Assembly (NCBI RefSeq): GCF_901000735.1
Contig: NC_081545.1
Coordinates: 2,338,583-2,402,582, forward strand
DNA length: 64,000 bases
Reading direction: 5' to 3'
Source of the DNA: Corylus avellana
Taxonomy: Eukaryota > Streptophyta > Magnoliopsida > Fagales > Betulaceae
Made by a program: the position numbers and the translations under genes. Shown piece by piece: positions 44,551-57,528 of this stretch; the stretch's first letter is position 1; each line of letters begins with the position of its first letter. The notes beneath the pieces are model-generated. The model was not told the DNA's origin and searched no databases. It saw only the letters and a list, made by a program, of their open reading frames with translations.

Positions 44551-47500
44551 ATGGCACCCACTGTTCTCTTCATCCTAATATCCTCTTTCTTCGTTCCCGC
44601 GCATTCCCTTCTCGAACCCACGGACCAAGCCTTCACCTCCGTAGTCCTCTCCCGACAAGGCCTAGATTTTCTCAAAGACTTGCTCGTGGACAAGGCCGTT
44701 TCTTCTATAATCCCACTGAAACTACCCAAGATTGAAAAATCTGTGAGAATCCCTTTTGTGGGTAGCGTTCATATGGTCCTCTCGGACACTAAAATATACG
44801 AAATTGATGTTTCGGAGTCGTATGTTAAGCCTGGCGATGCTGGAATTGTGATTATCGTGTCAGGAGCTACTTGTAATTTGAGTATGAATTGGTATTATTC
44901 TTACAGTACGTGGCTTGCGCCGGTTGAGATTTCGGATACAGGGAGTGCTTCTGTTCAGGTATGGCTTATTGTTGGAGTTTGTTGCAAACTTTTGAGTGTA
45001 TGCAATTGGATATGTGTTGATTGGGCGTGTTTGAATGGGGGTTTGGCATCTTTATTGTGCTTACATTCAGGCTTAGCATAATTTTTCAGAATTATAGTTG
45101 AATTTTATGCAAATTTCTGGATTTGAAAATTGGATTTTGTTTATTTGGTATGTTCAAATGGGAATTGAGTAGCTTCGTAGTGTTTCCTACGTATGATTGG
45201 TTTGACTGGTTGATTAAACCGAGAAAATTGCTTGGGATACTACGCAATTAGAGTATGATTTTATAGCATTAGGGTGTGCTTCTTTTTGTTGTTGTGTTCG
45301 TTTGTTGGGGTGGTCTCACTGGATTTTATAGGTATGGTTTAGCTGGTTTTATCTAGTTTATTGTTGGCTTGGTTTTGTCAGACATGGAGAGAAGTCTCTA
45401 TTGCTGATGGGTTGATTTCATGAAAATCTTTTACAGTATGCAATTTGGTTTGATTCATAGAATGTGCTTTGAATGGAACTTAGTTGCTTTATTGTGTGTT
45501 GTATAGTTGGAATCATTAAGAAATTTCACTTTGGTTATCGTCTTGGAAATAGCTCCAGTTAGACCGGACCAGCACTGGGTAATTTTACCGTTTTCATCAT
45601 CGTGGCAACTACCTGGAATCTGAGGATAAACTGTTATTTCCTATAGTAATTGTTGTTATGCAGTATTTATGCGGTTTGAAGGCTTGTTCTTAAGCAGTTT
45701 TTACATAAAGGGGATGCCTTTGTATTGCTTTAAGTTTGGGTTGTAAGACTTGTCTGTTAATTTGAAAGATATGGTTGCTATATTACTTGTTACTCTTTTT
45801 CCCCCTGAATTCGGTTATCTTAGGGAGTTCATCTTTGGATTCATGTTCATAAGATACAATTTGTTTTGAAATTGATGGTCAACATATCACCACAACCCTC
45901 CTCCTTTATCCAGGTTTGCTTTTTTTTATATTAAAAAACGAAAAGCATGATCTTCATACGCCCGTTAGAGCTTGTCTGGTTTCTCTTTTGTCTTTGTTTG
46001 CTCATTTCTCATGTGTCCATTAAATAAGGAATTTGATGAATGCTTATCCTGGGTAAGGTTGAAGGCTTGGAAGTGGGGCTTACTTTAGGCTTGGAGAATG
46101 ATGAAGGAACTCTGAAGCTATCCCTTATGGAATGTGGTTGTTATGTTAGAGATATTTCAATAAAATTGGATGGCGGAGCATCTTGGCTCTATCAAGGGTA
46201 TGTAATATAATGTAACTCAATTTTATCATCAGGCACTGCTGTATGATATTTGCCCTAGTTGTTTTGGTTTTTTGTTTGACAGTTGGTAATTTTCCTCGTT
46301 GTGTACTAGAGGCTGGTAGTTTTTCTTTCCAATCATCTAGTAGTAATGTTTACATTGCAATTTTTGCGTATTCTAGCATTTCCTCTAAATAAAAAGATAA
46401 GTGTCTACTGATTCCAAAGAGAAGGAACCCACCAGTCTCAACCAGCTTGGAAGAATCCACACTACGTTGCCACCATGCATGAAGAGATTTCTGCTCTCTA
46501 ATAACCTTGACCAATCCTATATTTTTTTCTTTTTTTTCCAACTTCAGTTCCAGTAGTACCCACCATTCTTATTTGTGCAATCAATTGATCCTCATTCATA
46601 ATGATTAAATCGTCAAACAACTACTCATCCCAGCAGTATTAGTTCTAGCTGTTCATTAGTGTTGCCTGTTTATCTGGCGCCTGCATATGATCTCTTCTTT
46701 CACAAACTTTAATAGACAGGCAGGTTTGTCCCTGAAATCAGTTTTCTATAATTTGAAAAGCTGATGGTTTAACTTGATAGTCCCAGATGTCAAAATTCTC
46801 AATATGGCCCGTAGTTGAAAACACTGTTTCCTCATGCAAATATGTAGAAGTTACAAATCATCCTCCATTCCCCCTTAATTTTCCAAAAGCAATACTTTGG
46901 AAACAGCTGCCTTAAAGTTTTAACTAAAGTTAGGGTTGAGTGCCGTCCTTGCTCTATACAAGCAGGTTAGAAGGCTTCTTTCTTCGTTATTTCTTTTCTT
47001 ATTTCCTTTTCTTTATTTGTGTCTCTCTATTATGTGCTTCATCACTATTATGGTTATAATGGATATTGTTACTCCTTTTTATTCCAAACATCCTTTGGCC
47101 TCATGAAGCTGAGGAATTTGGCTATCCCCTTCCCCCTTCCCTTGGGGCGCACTCACTTACCGGAAAAGGGGAAAAATTCAAACATCCTTTGCCAATTCCT
47201 TTGCTTTGCATAGCTTCCAGACAAAAACCAGGATCATCTGATTATTTCACGTTTTTTAACACTTTATTATTGTCATGTGGCAGGATGATTGATGCCTTTG
47301 AAGATCAAATAGGGTCTGCAGTGGAAAATGCTATTACTAAGAAACTTGAAGAAGGGATTTTGAAGCTCGACTCCTTTCTGCAAGCTCTTCCAAAAGAAAT
47401 TCCAGTGGATGACAATGCTTCTCTGAATGTAACTTTTGTAAAAGACCCTTCATTGAGTAATTCTTCCATTGGATTTGAGATCAATGGGTTATTCACAGAA

Positions 47501-49251
47501 AGAAAAAGAGATCTAGTCCCTAAGTATCGGTCTGCAAATACACAACCTTCGGTGTTCTGCCCAGATTCATCTAAAATGCTTGGAATTTCATTAGACGAGG
47601 CTGTCTTTAACTCAGCATCATTCTTGTACTATAATGTAAGTCTTCAACTTTTGCAAAGATTTCTTTTCTTTTCTTTTTTCAGGACCCTTCATTAAGATTC
47701 TTGTTTATATTTCTGAAATGAGTAACCATATTTTTAGCGTATATGCTATATTGTAGTATCCTTCTTTCCTGTATGTATTATATCTGTATTAATGGTAATA
47801 GCAATATTGCTGCTATTACTACTATTGTTGTTGTTCCAGATGTTATTCTCATATTGATTAATAAATGATTTGTTTCTCTGGTTAGGCAACGTTTATGCGA
47901 TGGATTGTGGACAAAATACCAGATCAGTCTCTTTTGAATACTGCTGGATGGAGATTCATTATTCCCCAACTGTACAAGAAATACCCTAATGACCCTATGA
48001 ATTTGAATATTTCTTTTTCTTCTCCTCCTGCCATAAGGATTGCAGAGAATGATATTGATGCTACTGTTAACGTAGACTTGATAATTGACGTTTTGGATTC
48101 AAGCGAAGTAATACCAGTTGCATGCATCTCATTGGTAAGCTTATTGATGGGTGAAATAATAATTTGGATTATCTTTACTCTTCACTCTGTTTGTATTATG
48201 TTGTTCTTTCATTCTATTTCCCTAGTCTTATTCTTGGATGATATTTCTATTGTATACCAATTGCTTTTCTTTCTCCATCATTCTGTAATGCTTGAATATT
48301 ACATAATCATTATCAATTTGATAATGATGAAAGGGCGGGCCTAAACATGGGGTTGCATTGGTTGGTGAGACAAGTATGGCACAGCTTTGGAGAGTGCTGA
48401 TGGACATCTGGCTATTTCTGTATAACTGACAATATCAACGGTAGTAATTAGTCAAAACATTAATTATACATCTTAGGCAATATTTTTACTACATTATCAG
48501 ATTAAGTAGCAGTTACTCCCTAATATTCAGGGTATCCACAATGCATAGTGTATGCATGTTATATACTAGATTACCTCCATAATATATGATATTGTCTTTT
48601 TCTTTTTTGCCCTTTCTTTTCTTATTCACGTGTATCATTTTAGTTCCTTTTCCAAAGCTGTGCAACTTGAGATGGTGTTTTTCTCCACAAAACCTCCTCC
48701 CCACCCTTTTTGTCTTTTAAAGATGAATATGAAGAATGTGATGTTCCTCTCTTTTTGGTTGGGCCATAATTTTCATATTCATGATCAGAATTGTTCTGTT
48801 GCTTTGTGTTGGAGCAGGTAATTCGTGCTTCAGGTTTAGTTAAAATTGCAGGAAATAACCTTGCTGGCAGTGTGAAACTAAATGACTTCACAATGTCATT
48901 GAAGTGGAGCAATATTGGGAATCTGCGGTTATATTTAATTCAGGTACTCTTAAACATTGAGTTTATATATATTTGCTTCTTTATTAATAAAAGGCTCAAA
49001 GTCCTCTTCTGTTGCAGCCTGTGATGTGGACAATAATTCAAACTGTGTTCTTGCCATATGCAAACTCACACCTTGGAAAAGGATTTCCTTTGCCGATCAT
49101 CCACGGTTTCACCCTTCACAATGCTTTGATTATTTGTTCAGATTCAAGAATTATCGTTTGTGGCGATGTAGCATATAAAGAATCAAACAATTTTAGTCAG
49201 CTTCTAACCCATTTGGTAGATAAACGTAGGTTACCCTTATTAGATGTCTGA
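44551..49251 (+). CDS. BPI/LBP-family lipid-binding protein, 6 exons, 502 aa
   Basis: Exons: 44551-44958, 46058-46197, 47284-47635, 47886-48134, 48818-48943, 49018-49251. All are GT-AG with consistent phase, total 1509 nt. The start is the first ATG giving a signal peptide (MAPTVLFILISSFFVPAHS). An N-terminal BPI barrel follows, with GLDFLKDLLVDKAVSSIIPLKLP and Cys108 and Cys162/164 (YVKPGDAG...TCNLSMNWYY...MECGCYVRDI), the likely disulfide partners. The C-terminal barrel holds CPDSSKMLGISLDEAVFNSA and the end segment FPLPIIHGFTLHNALI. Plant members (Arabidopsis LBR-1/LBR-2) bind lipopolysaccharide and affect defence gene expression; that role is inferred here by family. The product should be secreted or endomembrane-localised. 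From memory it matches At1g04970, next to the DUF1664 gene in Arabidopsis too. Confidence 0.92.
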
Positions 49252-49429
49252 AAATGTTTATAGGAAAGGGAAGCAAGAATCAGTTCCCCCCCATTTGTAT
49301 ATGTTGTTTGATGTGTTTTTCAGGTTGAATCTTTCACCACTTGGATGTATTCATTGTACAACAGAACCCTTTTAACAGTAGATCTCACTGTATAATGAGC
49401 ATGCACAGTTCAGATCATTTTTTTTCTTC

Positions 49430-49520
49430 TGGTCCTTCAGATCCATTCCTAGGGAGTAAACTCCGGATACACGACCCCACCTGCAAGAATTGTGTATCAA
49501 GTAATCTACAGCCACCTATG
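49430..49520 (-). repeat. Partial SINE related to 39707-39922
   Basis: Shares GGGAGTAAAC, ATACACGACCCCACCTGCAAG and GTGTATCAAGTAAT with the SINE in the DUF1664 intron (a few mismatches). Lacks the A/B box half. Confidence 0.6.
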
Positions 49521-51498
49521 GGTGTAAAAAAAAATTGCACTTTCATTAATTACGATTTGAAATCGCTATTTTTGCAAATTGCATGTTTTTAAACTGCTAA
49601 ACCAAATTGTAATTGTCAAAGAAAAAGCAGTAAGGTCTTGAAAGTTCAAGTTTGCATGATGGTCTAAAGGGAGCTATAAGCCTTTTTTGTTTCAGTAAAC
49701 CAAGGTTATTGTTTGGATAACAGGATGGGGAATTGTTGCTTTGGAAAGAAAATGCTACAAGAAGTGGCTTTAGGCATGTTTGGTCTAAAGCTTACAAGAC
49801 ATTAAATATTATTGAGTGTTGCAATATGAACCCAAAACCTAAACGAATGAAAACGTGATTGAATTAGTTCCGGTAAGATAAGGAGCTGTGTGAGGTGAAA
49901 ATCTCATGTACGATTCTGTAAAATGGCAGTAAAGGTGTTTTTATCAGTTCACTTCAAAATATCAATCTCTAGATTAGAAATTACTACTTATATACTTGGT
50001 ATTGCCCATGATTTACAAGAACATTTATACTTGCTATTGTCCATGATTTACAAGAACATTTTGTACTTTAGTAAGGAGGAAGCAAAAAAGCTCTCTTTCT
50101 CTCTCCCCACAAAAAATCTCCAACCCTTCCCCTTTGTTTCTCCGGCAGCCTAGGGCGAGGGAGTTACGACTCCCTCATCCGCCCCCTTTCCCCCCTTCTT
50201 CTTCCCCCTCCATTTTCCGCCTCATCAAAGGCTCTATGCGTCTCCTTGGAGATCCTATCCGCCTCTATTGAAGCCTTATTTCTGTCTTGCAACGCTTTCA
50301 ACCCTTCTTCCATCATAGATTGCCCGATTTCAGCCTAAATCAGCTACCCTCAACCTTGGATCCGCCCCCTTTTGAAGTTTTTGGTCTGATTTGCAAAAAT
50401 TCGTCATTCCAAGATGTCATAAAATCGAAAGGTCTCATGAGCTTTCAGTGGACCCCAAAAAAATATTGCTTTTATAGGAAAATGCTTAAAACAGCTTGCT
50501 ATTGATCGCCGTTTACCATTGCTGGCAAAAATGCCATAAACAATGTGGTGTTATAGAAGATGGAAGAGACATTGGCCAAAAGGAAGGTAAAAAAAAAAAA
50601 AAAATGGATGGTGGCTTGCTGTTTATCTTGCCAAAAAGTTGATAGAAGAACCCAAAGGGCCAAACCCCTAAAATCTAATTATTTGACCTTCGAGAGAATT
50701 GTCATGTATATATAATCTAATTAGAAAATAAAAAAATTGTTCTTAGACATAAAATCTTCAGAAATAGTTCTAAAAGATTATTGTATTTGATATTATAATT
50801 TTGCACTGTTTTGGTGCATTTAAAAAACATTAAAATAAAACCAAATTTTTTATTAAAATATTAATTGAATAATTAAATTTATCATTTTCTATAAACTTCT
50901 TAAGATAAATGACAATTTAATATGATATCAGGAAATATCTTCAAACTCGACTGCAAATTTTAAGAAATATTGATTCTTATGACAAAGGTTAAAGTTGTCA
51001 ATTTTTTACACACCCACGGATCCAACACAAATTTAGCGAGTCAGGATTAAATGATATGATGCATTTAATTAAATGGGTTGTGTTAAGTTTGTTATGTATA
51101 GTCTTATGCAAATGCATCGACATGATCCAAACCCGACATTTTAGATATAAAATTTTTTTATATGACTCACAAATTCGGCATGAACCCAACAGAGAATTAG
51201 CGGGTTATAATTAAAGAGTCATACCTATTTAATTAAATTAGTCTAATGAAGTTGACTTATATAATTGTTTATCTATCATCTTAGATAGCAAACGTCTTGC
51301 CGTTTATATTTTGCAAGGACAAATACATTCCACAATTGAAACGCCCTCGCAACAGCTTTTCTCCTCGGAAAACGGAGGTGTCTATCTCTCTCAGCTTTTG
51401 TTCCCTCCACGGACAAACAGACACACCACACACTGAAAAACCTCTCAAAAATCCTCTCTTATGTGCTTCACTCTCACTCACACTCCCAACACCCAAAT
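49521..51498. other. Intergenic to TRZ2 leader, no further gene recognised
   Basis: 50090-50330 is a C/T-rich non-repetitive stretch without a domain. 50990-51215 is the dispersed GGGTTGTGTTAA-type repeat seen at 7110. About 51290-51498 is a leader-like region of the tRNase Z gene; it contains an upstream ATG at 51461 out of frame with a stop after 17 codons. Confidence 0.4.
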
Positions 51499-52040
51499 AT
51501 GCAAACATCTCTGACCATTTCACCCTTCAAAACACCGCTAATTTTCCCACCCCACCACCCCATTTCACCAAAACCCCCACCACCACAACACCACCACAGT
51601 CCCCTCTCTCTGCAAAACCATGTAGGTCCGGTTTATTCCGTCAAAGGGTCGGGGTATTTGTCTACAATAGGTCAAGCTATAAGAGAAGAAGAGGAGTACA
51701 GGAAAGCCAGGGCTCAAGTTCTCAGAAAAGGTGTGGACTTGGAAGGGTATACGATTGAGGGAGTTTCCATTGGTGGCCATGAGACTTGTGTTATAGTTCC
51801 GGAGTTGAAGTGTGCTTTCGATATTGGCCGGTGCCCCTCACGCGCCATTCAGCAAAACTTTGTTTTTATCACTCATGCTCATCTTGATCACATTGTGAGC
51901 TCCTCTACTTTTTTACCTGTTGAGTAACCATTATTGATGTTTATGTTTTGGATGGAGATATTTATGTTTTGGAAGAACGCCCATTATTGATTCAGCCTTA
52001 TTTGTGGATAATTTGGTATTAGTAATGGAAAAATTATGTG

Positions 52041-52075
<35 letters not shown>

Positions 52076-55000
52076 TTTTGTGGGCCATAATTGAAAGAAA
52101 TCACCATTGTAAACATGGATTTTTATGGTTTTTAAGCATTATTGATATTCATGTTTTGGAATAATACCCATTTTTTATTTTGCCTCATTTGTTCATAATT
52201 TGGATTAGTGGTAGGAAAAGAGTGTGTTCTTTACTCTAATTTTTGGGTGATGATTAAATGAAATCATCATGGTAAACATGGGTCTTTATGGTTTTTACGC
52301 GTTGAGGATAATCATGGAGGTTTCATTTTGTTTTCTTTTTTTTATTAGATTGCTGTTTTGAGCTGTTGAATTTGAATATGTTGGTGTGAATATAAATGCA
52401 TGTGGTTAGCCCATGATTTGGACGTTATAGACAGGGGACATTAGAGTTTGAACTATTCTTGGAATTAGTTAAATTTTTGTGCTTCCCAACCAAATTTAGA
52501 TTGAGTTTGGAGCGGGGTTCACTTTTTCATTTGTTGAAATAAAAGTGAGTTCAGCTCGATGTGGAGTCTATTCTGATGACTAGTGTTCTGATCCATATGT
52601 ACTTTCTATATTTACCAACTCAGGGTGGGCTTCCAATGTATGTAGCCAGTCGTGGTTTGTACAACTTGACGCCTCCGACAGTATTTGTACCTCCTTGCAT
52701 CAAAGATGATGTTGAGAAGCTTTTTGAAATTCACAGAGCCATGGGCAAAGTGGAACTAAACCTTGATTTGGTTGCATTGGATGTAGGTATGCAGCAGTAG
52801 TCTACTTGTTTGTCTGTGTTATGAGTTTGTATCTTTTTGCTGAAAATAATTTATTAAGATGCCTTCAGGGGATACATATGAATTGCGGAATAACCTTGTT
52901 GTCCGAGCATTTAGAACTCAGCATGTCATACCGAGCCAGGTGATCTTCATCTAATGATTCCTCTTATTATTATGTACAATTTTCCAGGAGGAAAAAGTAT
53001 TTGATTAGACGTACTGAGATTGTTGGTTGTGGCAGTTTGGTATACATTACTTCCACAAGAAGATTCTTAGTTTCAACAGCATGTTAAACTTTTGGGCCGC
53101 ATAGATTGCATGGCCTGATGTTTTTGTCATTATTGGTGACTGAAATTATTTTTAAGAGACGCCAGGAAATGGACGGTGGTAAATCTTTCTATTACGATTT
53201 TAAAAAGTTAAAGTCTCCGTAGTTATGCCTATTTTTTGACTTGTTAGCAGATTATGCAGCACTGAACATGTGCCTTGTGTTAAATTGCTGTGCTACAGAA
53301 CCTTGGGCTTGGGTTGAGACATTGATATAGATTATTAATGATATATACGCTCTACAATATCAACTGTTTGCCATGTAGGACTGCTCAGAGTCTGTAATAT
53401 GGTGTTACTTGGTTTTTTCAGGGTTATGTGATCTACTCAGTTAGGAAAAAGCTGAAGATGCAGTATAGTCGTATGAAAGGCAGACAAATTGAGAAACTGA
53501 AGAAGTCTGGTGTTGAGGTTTGTAATTTCTGCGATATAGTTTTGCCCTAATCTTCTGTTACATAGCCTATGTTTGACTTGAACTCTTCTTCTTCAGATTA
53601 CAGACATTGTATTGTCGCCAGAGGTGGCCTTCACAGGCGATACAACGTCAGATTATATGCTTGATCCACGCAATGCTGATGCGTTGAGGGCAAAAGTTCT
53701 TATAACTGAGGTATGAAGTAAATAAACTCCTTATGAAGTTGCTTGTCGCTGTTTACATCATGGAAGTTTGTGGGTGTGCTCTTTGTGTCAAGAGAATAAA
53801 GCCTTATTCATTTTTAGAGGCAAACCTGCTATACATTTTCAACTTATTGTTAACCATGAATATAAACTGCAAAAGTTAGATGTATGACGAGCCAAAATTC
53901 TTCACGAGATTCTGCTGTACGACATCCCATGTGATAAAAATGAGTTTCTCTATTGACCTTTTTATTTTTAGTAGAATTAGAGTTTTTATAACTAAAATTA
54001 GGCCATTGTGCTCTTGAAAACTGGAACTCGTTCCATGCTACATGGACAGTACTAAAAAAGTGCTTTAGAGTGGATGTATATGATTTTCCTCTTTGGTGGT
54101 CAGTTCCAAGTCTTTGCATGGCTGCCCTTCAAAATGCTGACTGCCCACTGGTAAAAAGCCTTATTTTTTTTAATCCATACATATACAAAGTCACAGAATA
54201 ACTTATCAAAAAAAAAGAAAAAATACAAAATCATAGATTAATACACAGTTTCTATCAGCTCTCTTGATGTTCTAGTTTCAGTAGCTTGTATCCAAAGTTT
54301 GTGATTATCTATTCAAAATGGAATATGCTCAACCCTAGTTATTTGATGCCAAAGGATGTAATAGAAGAGATATGGTTTCGCCTAAGAATTTTCAGATGCT
54401 TGATGCAGATTTCACTAAGCCATGCAGCTTAAATTAATGTTCTTGATTTTATATCATTCATTGAGATTCTGGTTTAATGCCATGTCTGATGAATGAAGCT
54501 TTTTTAACAGGCAACTTTTCTAGATGAAGGGTTCAGCATTGAGCAGGCACGACAGCATGGTCATACACACTTATTTGAGGTATGTCAAGCATAGAGAATT
54601 TCATTTTGACTTCCCATGGGACTTTATAACTTTTGTCGCATATCTTGAATCCGGAAAGGGAGGGAGGTCTTAATTGGTGAGCACAAACACCAGAAAGGAA
54701 GAATCATAGTTTTTTTCAACTTTTTTACACTTGGGTGAGCATGCATAGCTTGTTTGTATAACCCATTGTATCATATGATAGCTTTTAGCAGCTAAAGCTA
54801 CTTTGGAATGACCCAAGAGAAAATCAGATGGTTGATATGACCCAATGCATTGATTTATCTAGATTATCTTTTTGTCATTATACCCAAGGTATGAATCTCA
54901 TCCAGCTGATTCACCCACTTCTTGCCGTCCTCCATTCTTATCTAAATAACCGCTTTGGCTATTTAAGTATGACTTCATCGAATATTTTAAACTAATTTGG

Positions 55001-56091
55001 TTTACTGAAGTGGGATTCTGTTGGAACTGCAGATCATTGAACATGCGCAGTGGATTAGAAATAAAGCAGTTTTATTGACTCATTTCTCTTCCCGCTACAG
55101 TATAGAGGTAATTATTTATTTCCACAAAACTGTCTGACACTGTTTGATAGTAATGGCAATGTGTAATTACTCTATCAGCATGTAATTGTTGAAGTTCCAT
55201 ACAATACCTAGCGATTTGCTGTAGCAGGGGTTTCCTGCATCTAAGAAAGGCATGTTGACAGGATTATGCTGAAATCAATTCCTAATTTTTGAGAAACTTT
55301 AGCCACCTAAAAGAATAGGGTTTTGCATCCCTTGTTTTTCTTTTTGCTCCTACTAGTTAGGTGTTTTTTCTTGTATACTTCTTGTGTACCAAGAGATGCC
55401 TTAGACATTTAAGGATATTTTGATTACTTTAAAAACAGAATAGGGTAAAATAAGATGGTCCTGAATCATTTGATGATCAAGGTCTTTTACCAAGTTGTCC
55501 TTTTTGAATAGATGGTAGGATGAAACTGGCAAGTAGTTCCATTTAAAAGAAACTGGGTTTTCGGGTTTTCTGAACATTGGAGGCTAGTAGAAACTCTTAA
55601 GAAGTACTTGTCCTCAGGTCAAGTTTAATTAAAAGAGTTATATTTTCCAGCATTGCCACAAGAACGTTGCAGACTGGGTTTTTTTTATATATATATATAT
55701 TTTTTTTTATAACGGGGAACCTCGACAAGTCAGGGCCCTTCGGACCTACCCATGTAGATTAAACTTCGGACCCGTGCACCGCACCCTTATAAATTTCCCT
55801 ACATGGATCAAGGTAAATCGTTGGCTTTTACACCAAGGAGTGTGGCCCTAAGAGAAAGTTTGCATGAGCTGAAACTCACTTGCATGAGTAGCACATGCTT
55901 GATTTTTAGGAAGAGTTTCATTTTGCAGGGATGACCCTTTGTCCTTGCTCCTTTCTCTTCACAAGTCATATTGAGTAATTGTCTATCGCTGTTAATTGCA
56001 GGACATCCGTCAAGCTGTATCGAAGTTGCAGTCCAAGGTGTCAGCAAAAGTGGTTCCTCTTACGGAAGGTTTCAAATCAATGTACTCTTAG
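51499..56091 (+). CDS. TRZ2: Short-form tRNase Z (3' tRNA endonuclease), TRZ2-like, 357 aa
   Basis: Exons: 51499-51894, 52624-52786, 52869-52939, 53422-53517, 53597-53710, 54511-54579, 55033-55107, 56002-56091. All are GT-AG and in phase (1074 nt). It cleaves the 3' trailer of pre-tRNA. The metallo-beta-lactamase core shows T-H126-A-H128-L-D130-H131, VIYSVRKKLK, FTGDT at 254-258, H296-G-H-T-H300 and THFSSRY at 319. The first ~45 residues are Ser/Pro/His-rich, with few acidic residues, consistent with a chloroplast transit peptide as in Arabidopsis TRZ2 (At2g04530). The start is the first in-frame ATG; the ATG at 51461 would give a 17-codon upstream ORF. Length is close to the Arabidopsis protein. 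Convergent with mtKAS. Confidence 0.94.
52045..52074. repeat. (GT)n microsatellite in TRZ2 intron 1
   Basis: Pure GT run of about 30 bp. Confidence 0.9.
55681..55800 (-). repeat. SINE-like fragment in the last TRZ2 intron
   Basis: GGAACCTCGACAAG and CCCTTCGGACC correspond to GGAACCTCACCAAG and CTCTTTGGAGT of the SINE at 39720-39760. It starts with a T/TA tract equivalent to an A-tail on the minus strand. Diverged; target duplication not seen. Confidence 0.45.
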
Positions 56092-56138
56092 ATTCCATCC
56101 CAGGGTTCAATTTTTATATGTTAGCAAAGGTTGTCACC

Positions 56139-56139
<1 letters not shown>

Positions 56140-56171
<32 letters not shown>
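56140..56171. repeat. (GA)n microsatellite in the TRZ2 3'UTR
   Basis: Pure GA run about 50 bp after the stop codon. Confidence 0.9.
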
Positions 56172-56175
<4 letters not shown>

Positions 56176-56431
56176 AATGTTTTAATTGAGATGTAATTAG
56201 TTTGTAACTTATTCTTGTGTTGCTAGTTGCTAGTGAGAATCCATTTCATAATGTGCCTTGTTACTGTCGGTATTGCAAAATTTTCTATTTAGTGGATAGC
56301 TGCTTATGATTGTTTTCTTGACTTCATAACTTTTATGATCTATTATTCTTTTTCTGTTTGTTTCAAATATACTTCATGTTTACTTTGGGTGTGCCAGTTG
56401 GTTTTTAACGGATCCGTTTACTTATATGAAA

Positions 56432-56840
56432 GGGAAAATTACAGTTTACCCCCTCAAAGTTAACAGCGTTTTTCAATTCGAACACCAAAGTTTCAATTTT
56501 TGCAATCTACTCTCTAAAGTTTCAAATTTTTGCAATTTGATCAATTTTATCCAAAACTTCTCATATTACCCCTAATTTTTATTTTTTATAAAAAAAAAAA
56601 TTCGGGGTGGCTCTTTGGTCATCTAGTCATTTTTGCACCCTCAAATTTGTTTTGTTTTCATAAAAAATTAAAAATTAAAAATTAAAAATTAAAAATTATG
56701 GGCAATATGGGAATTTTGGAATGATATTGGTCGAATTGAAAAAAAATTAGAACTTTGTGGGGATTGATTGCAAAAATTGAAACTTGGATATTTAAATTGA
56801 AAAACGCTGTCAACTTTGAGAGGGTAAATTGTAATTTTCC
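56432..56840. mobile_element. Mutator-type MITE between TRZ2 and mtKAS
   Basis: Ends GGGAAAATTACAGTTTACCC and, on the other strand, GGAAAATTACAATTTACCC; arms extend at least 75 bp (AGCGTTTTTCAATT shared). A 10-bp duplication TTATATGAAA lies at 56422-56431 and 56841-56850. 409 bp, with no coding capacity. Confidence 0.85.
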
Positions 56841-57528
56841 TTATATGAAAAATATATGTATCTTACGAAACTTTTAAACTGAAAAATAGTGACATGGGAT
56901 GTGATGCACTACAACAATTATGAATGTCCATTTCCACATTCTGATACCTCATTATCTTGATGAAGTCTCGAGATGCCACTACAGGAGTGTTTGCGTAATA
57001 AGATAAAGAAAGAAGATGAAGAAAGAGCTCAAGAACATCCTGGTCAAATCGTTTTGTAGTTAGACAAGGAAGTATAACATTTCTCAATCCTGTGACTTTC
57101 CTGGATTTGAGGATTTTTGCTCTTTTAGCATGTAAGGGAGGCTCTTTTTGTATATAAGCTGTGTACTAGGGATGAGCTCCTCTGTACTTATCAATGAAAT
57201 GAATTATTTATTGAAAAAAAAAAAATTAATATATATAAGTCTATGTTTATACTTTTCCCTCCAAACCTCTCGTCTACACTACCAAGCTCAATCAATCAAC
57301 CTGTCAAAATTCCTAAAACCATGACCTCCTCTAAAACAGAAAAAAATAATACTGCAACAATATCAAAGATACAGAAAAAGGGAGGAAAAAAAAGGGTAAA
57401 AAAGCTCTGCCATAATGGCCCGAGCTGTGGCTTTGAAAGTGGTGGATGCACTCGGTATTTGGTGAAAAACACCCATGATTCAAATCTCCAGAAGTTCCAA
57501 GCAATAAAATGTAATCAATCGATCTGTT
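56841..57528. other. Intergenic between convergent genes
   Basis: Includes the probable 3'UTR of mtKAS. The minus-strand frame 57087-56863 (TTKRFDQDVLELFLHLLS...) is open, but I recognise no family in it. Confidence 0.35.

Noticed and set aside
56863..57087. Minus-strand frame TTKRFDQDVLELFLHLLS, briefly considered as a domesticated transposase tail
   Set aside because: The resemblance is weak and no supporting motif or neighbouring exon is visible.
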